Shown here: one piece after another, positions 36,387-46,621 of the stretch | Position numbering within the stretch: the first letter of the stretch is position 1 | Layout of the letters: each line of letters opens with the position of its first letter | Source of the DNA: Cyanobacterium stanieri LEGE 03274 | GTDB lineage: Bacteria; Cyanobacteriota; Cyanobacteriia; Cyanobacteriales; Cyanobacteriaceae | Length of the DNA: 64,000 bases | Direction: 5' to 3' | NCBI RefSeq assembly: GCF_015207825.1 | Contig: NZ_JADEWC010000011.1 | Coordinates: 1-64,000 of the forward strand | Notes under the pieces: model-generated | What the model was told of the DNA's origin: nothing | Seen by the model: the letters and a program-made list of their open reading frames with translations, nothing else | The model's database searches: none | Program-made: the position numbers and the translations under genes

Positions 36387-37247
36387 TTAGTTTTCATCAC
36401 TCCAACAACTACGCCACTGAGATTGAGCCTGTGCGATGGCATACAACCTTGTAGTACGTTGATAACGTTTTTGTAAATCCATTAACTTATCAATGAGGGC
36501 AATAATTTTGGTGCGATCGCCTCTTAAACCAACATCAGCAAACTCAATTTCCCCCAACCGTAAACAAATAGCCACCACAGGGGTAATATCCTTAATCTCT
36601 TTACTAGAAATATCCTCCTTTTCCACCACCAAACTAATCAAATTAGGAGAATCAGCAATACCCTTAGAACTATCCTTCGTCTTCAGAGCCATTTCCAACA
36701 CCTTAGCAGGAATTTGGGCAGGAAGAATATTATACTCCTTCAATAAATCATTACCCCCCGCAGAAATATCCGTTAAAACCTCTCCCAAACAATCCTCAAT
36801 TTCCCCATAAAAATGTAAAATATCATCAGGATTTAAAACATCAGAAAAAAGACTTTCTTCCGAATTCAACCCCTCAATACTAGCTTCCAAATTATTAATC
36901 TCCTCAGGAGTAACCCCCGTTAAAAACCGAGGGAAATCATTAAAAAGCTGATCATCAGGAATATCAATTTCTGCCAAATAACCAGATAACCTCACCAAAA
37001 AATCTCCACCCAAATCCTTAATTTTTCGCTGTAAATCAACCTTTTGCTGATAACTCAAAGCCAAAAAACAATCAGGATACTTTTGAGTACATATTTGATA
37101 ACTAGCCAACACCAACTGTTTTCCCAACACAGGGAAAAAATGTTCCACATACAATTGATATAAACCATACAACTCCCCAGCCAATAACCTAACCTCAGTA
37201 TCCAACACCGCCAAATCACTGCGTAACTGTTTGATTGACTTAGCCAT
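36387..37247 (-). CDS. Conserved hypothetical protein
   Basis: A 286-residue mostly helical protein from ATG 37247; an in-frame TTG 13 codons upstream is less likely. It begins MAKSIKQLRSDLAVLDTEV and has a predicted long helical N-terminal part (LYVEHFFPVLGKQLVLASYQI), an acidic middle, and a C-terminal helix with KLMDLQKRYQRTTRLYAIAQAQ. It ends WRSCWSDEN. No membrane segment, known motif or catalytic pattern is seen. It lies between pth and tsf on the same strand. I do not recognise the family. Confidence 0.7.
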   Translation of the reverse strand: MAKSIKQLRSDLAVLDTEVRLLAGELYGLYQLYVEHFFPVLGKQLVLASYQICTQKYPDCFLALSYQQKVDLQRKIKDLGGDFLVRLSGYLAEIDIPDDQLFNDFPRFLTGVTPEEINNLEASIEGLNSEESLFSDVLNPDDILHFYGEIEDCLGEVLTDISAGGNDLLKEYNILPAQIPAKVLEMALKTKDSSKGIADSPNLISLVVEKEDISSKEIKDITPVVAICLRLGEIEFADVGLRGDRTKIIALIDKLMDLQKRYQRTTRLYAIAQAQSQWRSCWSDEN

Positions 37248-37376
37248 AACAACCCATACTCTACATCGATAAACAACAATAGACAATTAAAATCCCCCTC
37301 CCTCCCCAAAAGGGAGTAACCATCAGGCAAAGGGGGAAAAAATTATCAAGTTTTCAACCACAAACCAAAAACCTAG

Positions 37377-38039
37377 CTAGATAGCGCCACCTGTTTGAGC
37401 GGCAACTTCTTCAGCGAAATTAGTTTCTTCCTTCTCGATACCTTCACCTAAAATAAAACGAGCAAAACGACGGACTTGAATATTTTCCCCAATAGTCGCT
37501 ACTTGCTGAGTAATTAACTCCTCAACGGTAATACTTTGATCCCTTACATAAGGCTGAGAAAGTAAACACATTTCGCCCAAACGTTTTTGGATTCTACCTT
37601 CTACAATTTTTTCCTTAATGTTATCGGGCTTATTACCTAAATCATCACGGCCCATTTCGATGGCTTTTTCCTCATCCACAATTTCTTGAGGAATATCAGC
37701 AACCTTAATATATTCCACGTTAGGACAAGCTGCAATTTGCATCGCAATATTTTTAGCAAGGGTTTGGAAATCTTCCCTTCTAGCTACGAAATCAGTTTCG
37801 CAGTTAACTTCCACAATTACGCCAATACGTCCACCAGTGTGGATATAGCTTTCTACAATACCTTCGGCGGCAACTCTACCAGCTTTTTTCTCAGCGGAGG
37901 TAATACCCTTTTGACGTAACCACTCCATGGCCTTTGCCATGTCGCCATCACTTTCTTTTAAGGCTTTTTTGCAGTCCATCATCCCTGCATTGGTTTTATC
38001 TCTAAGCTCTTTTACTTGCTTTGCTGATATTTCTGCCAT
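37377..38039 (-). CDS. tsf: Elongation factor Ts
   Basis: The nucleotide exchange factor for EF-Tu. It has the N-terminal UBA-like motif [19 protein letters not shown] (about 10-28) with GMMDCK, then [50 protein letters not shown], and the C-terminal [15 protein letters not shown]. At 220 residues it is the shorter EF-Ts form common in cyanobacteria and plastids. It lies directly downstream of rpsB, with about 225 bases between, the usual rpsB-tsf order. Confidence 0.97.
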   Translation of the reverse strand: MAEISAKQVKELRDKTNAGMMDCKKALKESDGDMAKAMEWLRQKGITSAEKKAGRVAAEGIVESYIHTGGRIGVIVEVNCETDFVARREDFQTLAKNIAMQIAACPNVEYIKVADIPQEIVDEEKAIEMGRDDLGNKPDNIKEKIVEGRIQKRLGEMCLLSQPYVRDQSITVEELITQQVATIGENIQVRRFARFILGEGIEKEETNFAEEVAAQTGGAI

Positions 38040-38265
38040 AATTAACTACTTTAATTTGTATTAAATCTTAAAAATTATCTTAAATAATCATTACACAAAT
38101 CGAGTCCCATGCTTTTAGTTTTTCTGGAAACAGGATTTGTTTTTTCAACACATAACGGAAATCAAAAACAAATTTTACTCACCATTAAAAGTATCTAAGT
38201 TATAGACACGATCAACAGTAAGTAAAAGTTACATTGTCAACGGTTCAGTTGTCAATCAAGAAAAA

Positions 38266-39063
38266 TTACTCCTCTTCGCCACCATCTTCGGTGTCAGAGT
38301 AATCGTCATCATCATAATCTTGATCTTCAACGGTTTCTACAGACTCAAGAAACTCATCTACAGTGCCATCGGCCACGGCTTTACCGTAACGTCCTTCATA
38401 AATAGCGTCAGCTAATTTACCGACAATTAATTTGATCGAGCGAATAGCATCATCATTGGCGGGGATAGGTAAATCAACTAACTCAGGGTTACAGTTAGTG
38501 TCTAACATAGATACCACGGGAAGATTAAGTTTTTGACATTCCTTAATGGCATTATGCTCACGACGAATATCAACGATGATAACAAGATCAGGAATTCTGT
38601 TCATGTCTTTGATACCACCGAGGTATTTTCTGAGTTTGGTTAACTCACGACGTAACACAGAGGCTTCTTTTTTAGGTCTTCTGTCTAAAGCTCCACTTTC
38701 TTCGAGGGCTTCTAAGTCTTTGAGGTGAGCAACACGGGCTTTAATGGTTTCCCAGTTAGTTAGCATTCCCCCTAACCAACGTTGGTTAATGTAGAATGCA
38801 CCACAACGGGAGGCTTCTTGGGCGATGATACCGGCGGCTTGACGCTTAGTACCAACAAATAATACTTTTTTACCACTTTCAGCGGCTTTTTTGACGTAGT
38901 TATAAGCCTCGTCCATTAATTGGGCGGTTTGTACTAGGTCAATGATATGAACCCCATTTCTGGCGGTGTAGATGTACTGAGACATCTTGGGATTCCAACG
39001 GCGGGTTTGGTGTCCAAAGTGAACACCAGAGTCTAATAGCTCTTTTAAGCTAACTACTGGCAT
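38266..39063 (-). CDS. rpsB: Ribosomal protein S2
   Basis: A component of the 30S subunit. It has [23 protein letters not shown] at the start, [81 protein letters not shown], and [19 protein letters not shown] roughly 35-residue acidic tail ([15 protein letters not shown]) follows the conserved core. Such acidic tails occur in other cyanobacterial S2 proteins. It is the first gene of the rpsB-tsf unit. Confidence 0.97.
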   Translation of the reverse strand: MPVVSLKELLDSGVHFGHQTRRWNPKMSQYIYTARNGVHIIDLVQTAQLMDEAYNYVKKAAESGKKVLFVGTKRQAAGIIAQEASRCGAFYINQRWLGGMLTNWETIKARVAHLKDLEALEESGALDRRPKKEASVLRRELTKLRKYLGGIKDMNRIPDLVIIVDIRREHNAIKECQKLNLPVVSMLDTNCNPELVDLPIPANDDAIRSIKLIVGKLADAIYEGRYGKAVADGTVDEFLESVETVEDQDYDDDDYSDTEDGGEEE

Positions 39064-39295
39064 TTGATTTTCTCCTTTATTCGGGTTTATCCTCTATCTA
39101 GGCGATTAAAATTTCTCTGTCAGAAACACCCGACATCCTAGATATGTGAATTTTGCAACTTTTCTAGTTTAACTTAATTATGATTTTTTTTCTATTATCT
39201 TGAATGGTGAAAATCTTGTTTTGTGATTTTGGTATTTTGATAATTAATTTTGCGATAATATCTTAAGGTTTGTTGATTTTTGCTGTGAAAATTTG

Positions 39296-40012
39296 ATGAA
39301 AACTTTTTCTGTTTTTGATTTGCCTATTCATTTGAGTGATGATTATCTGGGGTGGCTGTGCGATCGCATTTATAACCATATGGGAACCCATGTTATCACC
39401 ATGAATTCGGAAATGGCGATGATGGCGCAAAAGAATAAAGCCCTCAAAGAATATATCCAGAAAGCTGATTTGGTGGTGCCTGACGGCTCGGGAGTAGTAA
39501 TTTATCTCAAGCAAAGGGGACAATCACAAAAAAGAGTGGCGGGAATCGAGTTAGCAGAATCTTTAGTTAAAACATTGGGACAACGGGGGGAAAATTATCC
39601 CATTTGTTTTTACGGTGCTTCCCCTGGGGTAACGGATCGAGCCGCTACAAAATTTCGCTCCACCATACCTAATATCAATATTATCAACAACCACGGTTTT
39701 TTAACAGAACCCGATTTATCAGCATGGTACGAAACAATTAAACAAGTCCAACCTAAACTAATTTTAGTAGGTTTAGGAGTGCCACGCCAAGAAGAATGGA
39801 TAGCTAAACACCGTCACCTTGCCCCCCATGCTGTTTGGATTGGGGTAGGAGGTAGTTTCGACATTTGGGGTGGGGTTAAACAAAGAGCTCCAAAATTCTT
39901 TTGCGATAACAATTTAGAGTGGTTATATCGTCTTTATCAAGAGCCTTGGCGCTGGAAAAGAATGATGGTTTTACCGCAATTTTTTCTTAAATCACTACTC
40001 TATCGAGGGTGA
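39296..40012 (+). CDS. WecG/TagA/CpsF-family glycosyltransferase
   Basis: A 238-residue glycosyltransferase (GT26). It has VITMNSEMAMMAQKNKALKEYI, ADLVVPDGSGVVIYLKQRG with the family DG.G pattern, FYGASPGVTDRAA, PKLILVGLGVPRQEEWIAKH, and WIGVGGSFDIWGGVKQRAP. The C-terminal EWLYRLYQEPWRWKRM is typical. It transfers a sugar, often N-acetylmannosaminyl, to an undecaprenyl-linked acceptor during surface polysaccharide synthesis; the donor is unknown here. ATG 39296 is chosen over TTG 39293. It is not linked to other polysaccharide genes in this stretch. Confidence 0.93.
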   Translation: MKTFSVFDLPIHLSDDYLGWLCDRIYNHMGTHVITMNSEMAMMAQKNKALKEYIQKADLVVPDGSGVVIYLKQRGQSQKRVAGIELAESLVKTLGQRGENYPICFYGASPGVTDRAATKFRSTIPNINIINNHGFLTEPDLSAWYETIKQVQPKLILVGLGVPRQEEWIAKHRHLAPHAVWIGVGGSFDIWGGVKQRAPKFFCDNNLEWLYRLYQEPWRWKRMMVLPQFFLKSLLYRG

Positions 40013-40058
40013 ATTTTTGGCACAGAAGATAATTTACGGTACAATATAACTTTAGATT

Positions 40059-40132
40059 GGGGCTGTAGCTCAGTAGGATAGAGCAAGTGCCTCCTAAGCA
40101 CTGGGCCGGTGGTTCGATTCCGCCCAGTCCCG
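40059..40132 (+). tRNA. trnR-CCU: tRNA-Arg (anticodon CCU)
   Basis: A full cloverleaf of 74 bases. The acceptor stem is GGGGCTG/CAGTCCC with one G-T pair, followed by a D-arm GCTC...GAGC. The anticodon stem is AGTGC/GCACT around the loop CTCCTAA, the variable loop GGGCC, and the T-arm GGTGG-TTCGATT-CCGCC, then discriminator G. No CCA is encoded. It reads AGG codons. Confidence 0.95.
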
Positions 40133-40150
40133 TTTTGATAATCGTCCATG

Positions 40151-40177
40151 AAAAAAACCCGATGGATAGTCGGGTTT
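40151..40177 (-). terminator. Rho-independent terminator for the 40226-40606 gene
   Basis: Read on the minus strand it is an 8-bp stem AAACCCGA/TCGGGTTT with a 7-base loop, followed at once by a run of Ts (the A-run at 40151-40157 on the plus strand). It lies about 50 bases past the stop of the minus-strand membrane-protein gene. Confidence 0.8.
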
Positions 40178-40225
40178 AGCTTTCTAATCATCATGAAATA
40201 TTTACAAACTTACTCTTGAGGGAGA

Positions 40226-40606
40226 CTAAATATGGTTAATATCACAAGTGAGGGGGCAAGAAGCATATAAGGGTAGTATTTGCTGTTTTGCTTCGTGATC
40301 ATGTAACCAACCAAGCCATTTTACATCATGGGGATCAATTCCTTTTAAGGTTAAGAGTAAGGAACTAACTAAAATCGCTACCGCCGTAGAGCCTAATATA
40401 CTGCCTGATACCACTAGAATGGCGCTCGCTGGTAAAATTGACTGTAGGATGATCGCTCCTAATACTCCCAAGGTCATTAAAATTACTACCACGGGAAATC
40501 CTACCACTAAAAAACATACTGTAAGGGTTAATGTCCATAGTAGGAAGTTTTTGGCGATCGCCACTAAGTAGTTACCCTGCCAACCGTCTCGATGGGATAT
40601 TTGCAT
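40226..40606 (-). CDS. Small conserved membrane protein
   Basis: A 126-residue protein with two or three hydrophobic helices at about 17-45 (FLLWTLTLTVCFLVVGFPVVVILMTLGVLGAIIL) and 53-84 (ILPASAILVVSGSILGSTAVAILVSSLLLTL). It then has a polar C-terminal tail containing GIDPHDVKWLGWLH, with several His and Cys residues (HDHEAKQQ, SCPLTCDINHI) that could bind a metal. I do not recognise a family. It is a single gene, closed by a terminator. Confidence 0.7.
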   Translation of the reverse strand: MQISHRDGWQGNYLVAIAKNFLLWTLTLTVCFLVVGFPVVVILMTLGVLGAIILQSILPASAILVVSGSILGSTAVAILVSSLLLTLKGIDPHDVKWLGWLHDHEAKQQILPLYASCPLTCDINHI

Positions 40607-40911
40607 TATATGGTACTCCTTCTATTTATTAAAGACAACAAAGATTTTATCTAAATCTATTTCCCTCCCTAGTCACGAAGATTTGGAAGCAATAGATATT
40701 TTTTCTATATTGTTAGTATAAGATAACTAAAATGGAAATGAAGGTTTTTGCAATATTTCGTTACAACTTTTCTTGAAAACTATGCTATATGAATTGATTA
40801 TTGCTTTATCCTGATTGATTTCTAAGGTCTTTTTTTATCTAATGATTATTTTCGTTACATTTTTTAATATTTCACTTATTTTCTCTCAGTTTTGAATCAA
40901 ACAAGTGACTG
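40607..40911. other. Intergenic region, no gene seen
   Basis: About 305 bases of AT-rich DNA between two minus-strand genes. No ORF with a protein-like pattern and no repeat was recognised. It should hold the promoter of the small membrane-protein gene at 40226. Confidence 0.5.
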
Positions 40912-41724
40912 TTAGCCCTTTTGAACGGCATTTAAACTACGTTTAGCCCATATTTTCCATGTACTAACTAAACCAAATAGTAAAAAACAGGAAGTAACGA
41001 GATTCGGTTCAGGAATTTCTTTGGGCTCGTCATCTTTCTGACTTACTCCACCGTAAAGGATAAAATTAGATAAAGCATTTCCCTTGGTTATAGACTTGTT
41101 GGGAGAATTAGATATATCAAGCTCATTGATGGGGGTTGTTGTCCAAATCACAGACTGAAAAGGATTTAGAGCAACGGCTGCTCTTAAACATTGAGAAGTA
41201 TAAAAATTTGTGGCATCACTACAAGCCCCCCCTATATTCCTTTGAGTTGTTTCCACTTGCCATAACAAAGTAAACTGATTTCCCCCTTTAGCCGCCCAAT
41301 ATTTAATTTCTAAATCATCTCCTTGATAGGTAAAATTTCCATTACTACTATCCTCATCATTACCAACAATATTTTTACCACGTTTATTGATGTTACCTTC
41401 TATAGTACTACCTCTAATTAAAAAATCATTTTCGAGATCGACAAGGGAAGATAAATCATTGTTTTCTAAAGTCCAATTATTATTTATATTAGTAACATTG
41501 CCATCAGCTTTAATGATTAAAGGAGCAATTTCTTCCACAGGATTAAGCTGTTGTCCAACATCGCATAAAAATGTACCGCAGGTATTTTTCCCTGGGAAAA
41601 AATGTCCAATTGTTACTAAGGAAGCGGCGGAAACAGGTTTAGAAAAAACCCCCACGGTAATCAATAATCCTAGGGGAAAAATCAGGGGTAAGAAATTATT
41701 TAACGGTGAACAATATTTTTTCAT
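40912..41724 (-). CDS. Exported PEP-CTERM sorting-domain protein
   Basis: A protein of 270 residues from ATG 41724, which begins a normal signal peptide: KKYCSPL...FLPLIFPLGLLITVGVF...VSAAS. Counting from a distant upstream ATG at 41796 would bury that signal inside the protein, so it is rejected. The mature part is beta-rich and Asn-rich, without known catalytic motifs. The C-terminus carries KEIPEPNLVTSCFLLFGLV, then WKIWAKRS: a PEP motif, one membrane helix and a basic end. Such proteins are usually processed by exosortase; no exosortase gene is in the window. It is probably exported, perhaps to the outer surface. Confidence 0.78.
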   Translation of the reverse strand: MKKYCSPLNNFLPLIFPLGLLITVGVFSKPVSAASLVTIGHFFPGKNTCGTFLCDVGQQLNPVEEIAPLIIKADGNVTNINNNWTLENNDLSSLVDLENDFLIRGSTIEGNINKRGKNIVGNDEDSSNGNFTYQGDDLEIKYWAAKGGNQFTLLWQVETTQRNIGGACSDATNFYTSQCLRAAVALNPFQSVIWTTTPINELDISNSPNKSITKGNALSNFILYGGVSQKDDEPKEIPEPNLVTSCFLLFGLVSTWKIWAKRSLNAVQKG

Positions 41725-42187
41725 AGAATTATTGGAATTATCTGTTGGTAAGAGATAGGGGAAACGACTACGGATATTAATGGGGGTAATCACCAATATA
41801 CTTAAGTATAATTTATTAAGTGTTTAAGTATCCACAAAAAAGAGAATTTATTTATATTTTTTTTAGATTTGGGAATATATATAGCAATTTTATTATGTTT
41901 CTAGGTGGAGAAAAATAATGATTATTTATAAGTGTTTATACGTGTTTTTTTTGTTGCTATATTGTAATTTTGGTAAATTTTAAATAATTTCAAGGATATT
42001 TTACGGCAGTATTTATTACGTGTTATGACGGGTGACAAAATATTAAAAGTAATGGTTTTTTTACATGGTTTTATGGGCGATGTTTTTATTTGTTTTTGAG
42101 AAAAAGTGTATAATTTGCAATTTGTTTGCTAATCTCTAAAAAATAGTCATATTACACTCATAGCGTACTAACTGAGCAATAATACTC
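41725..42187. other. Divergent intergenic region upstream of the gyrase-type gene
   Basis: About 460 AT-rich bases between divergent genes, likely with promoters for both. A possible 18-codon hydrophobic ORF near 41920-41985 has no supporting features and was not called. No strong hairpin was seen. Confidence 0.5.
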
Positions 42188-44686
42188 ATGGTTGAACAAT
42201 TAAACTTACTGAATCAAGGTCAAATTATTTCCACGGCACTACATACAGAAATGGAGCGCTCATATTTGGAATATGCCATGAGTGTGATTGTGGGAAGGGC
42301 TTTGCCTGATGTGCGAGATGGTTTAAAACCTGTGCATCGGCGGATTTTGTATGCGATGTATGAGTTAGGATTAAGCCCCGATCGCCCTTTTCGTAAGTGT
42401 GCAAGGGTTGTGGGGGATGTGTTGGGAAAATATCATCCCCATGGTGATCAGGCGGTGTATGATGCCATGGTACGGTTGGTACAGGACTTTTCTAGTCGTT
42501 ATCCCCTCTTGGCAGGTCATGGGAATTTTGGTAGTGTGGATAATGATCCTGCTGCTGCTATGCGTTACACTGAGACGAGGTTGGGGGCGATCGCCTTTGA
42601 AACCATGCTAGAGGAAGTAAATGAATCTACGGTGGACTTTAGTGCCAATTTTGATAATTCTCAGCAAGAACCCGTTGTTTTACCCGCAAAACTGCCCATT
42701 TTGCTCCTCAATGGTTGTTCAGGTATCGCCGTGGGCATGGCAACCAATATTCCACCCCATAATCTTAATGAAATTGTAGATGGTTTAATTGCTTTAATTG
42801 ATCAACCAGACATCAGCGATGAAAAACTGATGAAATTAATTCCTGGGCCTGATTTTCCCACGGGGGGAGAAATTATTGACGGTAAAGGCATCAGAGATGC
42901 TTATTTGACAGGTAAAGGTATTATTCCCGTGCGGGGGGTGGCTACCATCGAAGAGTTAAAACCCCAGAAAAAACGCAGTCGCTCCAAAACTGCCATTATC
43001 GTTACTGAGTTACCCTTTCAGGTAAATAAAGCGGGATGGATTGAAAAGGTAGCAGATTTAGTTAATCAGGGCAAGATAAACGACATTGCCGATATACGGG
43101 ATGAGAGCGATCGCACTGGCATCCGTGTGGTGATAGAATTAAAAAGAGATGGTAACCCTCAACTAATTCTTAATCAACTGTATCGACAAACAGCACTGCA
43201 AAGTAATTTTGGGGTAATTTTGCTAGGTTTAGTCAATAATAAACCCTGTCAATTATCCTTAAAGGAAGTATTACAAGAATTTTTACAGTTTAGAGAAGAA
43301 ACCCTCACCAGGCAATATAACTACGAATTAGAAGATAAACAGGATAAAACCAATCTTTTGGCCGGGTTAATCAAAGCCTTAGATAACTTAGATACCGTCA
43401 TTGATATTTTACGTCATGCCCCCGATGGCACTACCGCCAAAACTACCCTTAAATCTGCCCTTGAGATTAACGAAGCCCAAGCAAATTCAATTCTTGCCAT
43501 GCCCCTGCGTCGTCTTACAGGGTTAGAAAGACAGAAAATTGAGCAGGAATATGACGATTTGGAAACTCGTATTAATCAACTAAAAGAATTATTGGATGAT
43601 AAAAAAGAATTTTTAAAAGCTCTTAAAAAAGAATTACGTAGCTATAAACGCAAATTTGGTGATAACCGTCGTACTAAGATTATTACCGTAACTAACACTC
43701 CCCCTAGTGCCAAAACATCTAGTAAAAAAACTAAATCTCAAAGCCCCACCCTTCCTTTGATTACCAGTCAAGAATTAACCGATGATGCCATGGTGCAAAT
43801 TAGTGCTAAGGGGAAAATTTATTGGCAGCCCCAAAGTGCGATCGCATCTCAACCCATGATTAAGCAAAACACTGATTTAATCATCCATCAACAACGAATT
43901 AAAGACAAACAAGAAATTATCGTTATCCTTGACAGTGGAAAAGCCTATCCCCTCAGTGTGGATGATATACCCCGCCACCCCACCAAACAAATCATCAAAA
44001 GATTAATCTCCTATAGTGCCACTAAAGACAATCATCAACCCATCAACTACATCACGATTCATCCCGAAAATAAACATCATAGTCTTGTGTTATTAACCAC
44101 AGGAGGATTTATTAAACGCATTGCCATAGATGAATTAGATAATATCGGTAATCGAGGATTTACCCTCATTAAGCTAAAACCAAAAGATAGCCTTTATTCT
44201 TTATTCATCGCCCAACAGGGGCAAGAATTAGTTACCGCCACCAGTGGAGGGCGTTTATTGCGTCACACCATCAATGATGAAAATATGTCTATCATGGGTA
44301 AATCTGCACAGGGTAATATGGCAGTAAAATTGAGATTGGGGGAAAAAATTATCGGTTCAACGGTGGTTGATAAAAGTGAGAATGTATTATTAATTTCTGA
44401 GATGGGTTATGGCAAAGTAGTGCCTGTCAATAATTTACGTCCCCTCGGCACTGGTAAAGGGGGAGGTTTAGGAAGTCAAAGTTTCCGTTTTAAGCAAAAA
44501 GAAGATAATTTGCTTACTATGTTAGTGCCTAATGATCATAAAACTGTCATTGTTACCACTGATTCAGAGCAACGATTCATAGTTGATGTTAATAAATTAT
44601 TTAATAATGATGGTGAAAAGACGATGGTTAAATTAGCTAATCAGGAAAAAATTACCTTTGCTCTCAACTGGTGGGGAAAGAGTTAG
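42188..44686 (+). CDS. Type IIA topoisomerase subunit A (GyrA/ParC family)
   Basis: An 832-residue DNA breakage-reunion subunit. It has [44 protein letters not shown] and [10 protein letters not shown] with the catalytic Tyr near 127, followed by [16 protein letters not shown]. Coiled-coil segments at about 440-500 precede the C-terminal beta-pinwheel. In that pinwheel I cannot find the GyrA box (QRRGG[KR]G); the matching place reads [14 protein letters not shown]. This suggests a topoisomerase IV-like or second GyrA paralogue, which cyanobacteria do carry. The symbol is left open for that reason. Confidence 0.93.
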   Translation: MVEQLNLLNQGQIISTALHTEMERSYLEYAMSVIVGRALPDVRDGLKPVHRRILYAMYELGLSPDRPFRKCARVVGDVLGKYHPHGDQAVYDAMVRLVQDFSSRYPLLAGHGNFGSVDNDPAAAMRYTETRLGAIAFETMLEEVNESTVDFSANFDNSQQEPVVLPAKLPILLLNGCSGIAVGMATNIPPHNLNEIVDGLIALIDQPDISDEKLMKLIPGPDFPTGGEIIDGKGIRDAYLTGKGIIPVRGVATIEELKPQKKRSRSKTAIIVTELPFQVNKAGWIEKVADLVNQGKINDIADIRDESDRTGIRVVIELKRDGNPQLILNQLYRQTALQSNFGVILLGLVNNKPCQLSLKEVLQEFLQFREETLTRQYNYELEDKQDKTNLLAGLIKALDNLDTVIDILRHAPDGTTAKTTLKSALEINEAQANSILAMPLRRLTGLERQKIEQEYDDLETRINQLKELLDDKKEFLKALKKELRSYKRKFGDNRRTKIITVTNTPPSAKTSSKKTKSQSPTLPLITSQELTDDAMVQISAKGKIYWQPQSAIASQPMIKQNTDLIIHQQRIKDKQEIIVILDSGKAYPLSVDDIPRHPTKQIIKRLISYSATKDNHQPINYITIHPENKHHSLVLLTTGGFIKRIAIDELDNIGNRGFTLIKLKPKDSLYSLFIAQQGQELVTATSGGRLLRHTINDENMSIMGKSAQGNMAVKLRLGEKIIGSTVVDKSENVLLISEMGYGKVVPVNNLRPLGTGKGGGLGSQSFRFKQKEDNLLTMLVPNDHKTVIVTTDSEQRFIVDVNKLFNNDGEKTMVKLANQEKITFALNWWGKS

Positions 44687-44722
44687 CTAGAGTTTAAAAT
44701 ATATAACTAAGGTGCGCTGTAT

Positions 44723-44879
44723 GTTCCGAGAATTCGTTATCAATAGTTCGTTATCAATAGATTGTATCCTAGTAGTTGCCCCACCGTGTAATTAATTACA
44801 CGGCTAACGGTAGTTCGTTCAATAAGTTAAACTCAGATATTGATATTGCTAATTTGTAAGTGATCAAGGAGACTTGATA
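44723..44879. repeat. Interspersed intergenic repeat, copy 1
   Basis: It contains the 20-base perfect palindrome at 44784-44803 (CCGTGTAATT and its complement). The flanks, TAGATTGTAT upstream and CTAACGGT, CGTTCAATAA and TTGTAAGTGATCAAG downstream, are shared with the copy at 52095-52229. A 14-base tandem duplication (TTCGTTATCAATAG twice, 44733-44760) lies near its left end. It fills the gap between the gyrase-type gene and the stop codon of fumC. Confidence 0.85.
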
Positions 44880-46286
44880 TTACTGATGAGGATAGGCCAT
44901 TTTGGTTAAATCAACGCACTTATCAAATTCCTGCGCACTCAAGTAACCTAGTTTTAAAGTAGCTTCCTTGAGGGTTAAATTATCATGGTGGGCAAGGTGA
45001 GCAATTTCTGAGGCTTTGTCGTAACCGATTACAGGGCTAAGGGAAGTTACTAACATCAAAGATTGATTAACTAATTCATTGATCCTTTCTCGATTGGGTT
45101 GCATATCCTTAATGGTAAAATCGGTAAAGTTGTTACAGCTGTCAGATAAAATTTTGATGGATTGAATGATGTTATAAATCATCATCGGTTTATATACATT
45201 CATATCGAGATAACCACTAGCCCCCGCAAAACTCACGGCGGTATCATAACCCATCACTTGCACTGCCACCATCGCCAAAGCCTCGCATTGGGTGGGGTTT
45301 ACCTTACCTGGCATAATAGATGAACCTGGTTCGTTGGCGGGTAATTCTAACTCGTTTAACCCTGCTCTTGGCCCACAAGCAAGAAGCCGTATATCGTTGG
45401 CTATTTTGTAGAGGGAACAAGCAAGGGTTTTGAGGATACTACTTAACATTACCATGGCATCGTGAGAACCCATCACGGTAAATTTGTTGGGGGCGGTGAT
45501 GAAGGGTAATCCTGTTTGTTGGGCGATATGGTGGGCGGATTTTTCAGCGAAGCCTTTGGGGGCGTTGATTCCTGTGCCTAGGGCGGTGCCTCCGAGGGCT
45601 ATTTGATAGATTTCGGGTAGGATGTTGTTAAGGCGTTGTAGGTTATCATCAAGCATTCCTACATATCCTGAAAATTCTTGTCCTAGGCTTAGGGGTACGG
45701 CATCTTGGAGGTGGGTTCTACCGATTTTGATAATATCTTGCCATGCTTGGGCTTTTTGGTGTAGGGCATCCCTTAGTTTGGTTACTTTGGGGATTAAACG
45801 GCTATTAAGGGCGATCGCACTGGCGATGTGCATAGCAGTGGGAAAGGTATCATTGGAAGATTGAGACATATTGACATCATCATTGGGATGGATAGGATTT
45901 TTTGAACCCAATTCACCGCCTACCATCTGAATAGCACGGTTAGCGATAACTTCATTGACATTCATATTCGATTGAGTGCCACTGCCCGTCATCCATACAT
46001 ACAAAGGAAAATGATCATCCCATTTCCTTGCCAAAATTTCCTCACAGGCAAGGGAGATTAAATCCGCCTTTTTTTTGTCCAAACAACCCAAATCACAGTT
46101 AGCCAAAGCAGAGGCTTTTTTGAGGATGGCAAAAGCCCGAATTACTTCCATGGGCATCATATCCTCCCCGATAGAAAAATGGTGTAACGAGCGTTGGGTT
46201 TGAGCGCCCCAGAGGCGATCGCCCTTCACCTGTACTTCACCCATACTGTCTTTTTCAATGCGAATATTATTACTTGCCTCTGCCAT
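44880..46286 (-). CDS. fumC: Class II fumarate hydratase
   Basis: Interconverts fumarate and malate. The motifs are [13 protein letters not shown] at the start, [52 protein letters not shown], and the superfamily signature [17 protein letters not shown]. The 468-residue length is normal and all catalytic segments are present. Its end abuts repeat copy 1. It is probably monocistronic on the minus strand. Confidence 0.97.
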   Translation of the reverse strand: MAEASNNIRIEKDSMGEVQVKGDRLWGAQTQRSLHHFSIGEDMMPMEVIRAFAILKKASALANCDLGCLDKKKADLISLACEEILARKWDDHFPLYVWMTGSGTQSNMNVNEVIANRAIQMVGGELGSKNPIHPNDDVNMSQSSNDTFPTAMHIASAIALNSRLIPKVTKLRDALHQKAQAWQDIIKIGRTHLQDAVPLSLGQEFSGYVGMLDDNLQRLNNILPEIYQIALGGTALGTGINAPKGFAEKSAHHIAQQTGLPFITAPNKFTVMGSHDAMVMLSSILKTLACSLYKIANDIRLLACGPRAGLNELELPANEPGSSIMPGKVNPTQCEALAMVAVQVMGYDTAVSFAGASGYLDMNVYKPMMIYNIIQSIKILSDSCNNFTDFTIKDMQPNRERINELVNQSLMLVTSLSPVIGYDKASEIAHLAHHDNLTLKEATLKLGYLSAQEFDKCVDLTKMAYPHQ

Positions 46287-46290
46287 CGTT

Positions 46291-46336
46291 TTTTAATTGA
46301 TAATTGATAATTGAAAATGGATAATTGATAATTAAA
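46291..46336. repeat. Short tandem ATTGATAATT repeats
   Basis: Just upstream of fumC the DNA repeats ATTGATAATT-like decamers several times, with small variations. Similar simple repeats occur near 36350-36380 (ATTGTCCATTGTTCATTGTC) and near 52290. They look like the short tandem repeats scattered through many cyanobacterial genomes. Confidence 0.6.
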
Positions 46337-46400
46337 AATCCTAGTCCCCTCTTTATTAGGGGCAGGGGTAATTCAAAATAGGAAGATAAAAAACCATTGC

Positions 46401-46553
46401 CTATTGCCCATTGCCTATTCCCTGCTTTAACCAAGAAGATAAAGGCTCATCATGAATATCTAACCGTAAAACTCCAGCCACAAAACCCCCCACAAAAGCC
46501 ACAGGTTGCTTAGAGGCTTCCTCACAAACAAAAAATAACTCTTGCAAAAACAT
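46401..46553 (-). CDS. Small conserved protein (50 residues), C-terminus running into a repeat
   Basis: The ATG at 46553 opens a 50-residue ORF: FLQELFFVCEEASKQPVAFV, then GGFVAGVLRLDIHDEPLSSW, then LKQGIGNGQ. The EEASKQPVAFVGGFVAGVLRL pattern looks like a real protein with a central glycine-rich hydrophobic segment. I recall near-identical short proteins in other cyanobacteria, which I could not verify. The last five codons lie in a GGCAATGGGCAATAGGCAATGG repeat, so the original C-terminus may have been altered. The function is unknown. Confidence 0.6.
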   Translation of the reverse strand: MFLQELFFVCEEASKQPVAFVGGFVAGVLRLDIHDEPLSSWLKQGIGNGQ

Positions 46554-46621
46554 AATACACCCTAAAAAAATACAAACATGACTCGATATAATTAATTAAA
46601 ACATATTCCCAGTCAACCACT

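Noticed and set aside
41920-41985. Tiny hydrophobic ORF (about 18 codons) upstream of the gyrase-type gene
   Set aside because: No ribosome site, no known small photosystem or cytochrome subunit pattern, and AT-rich DNA gives such frames often.
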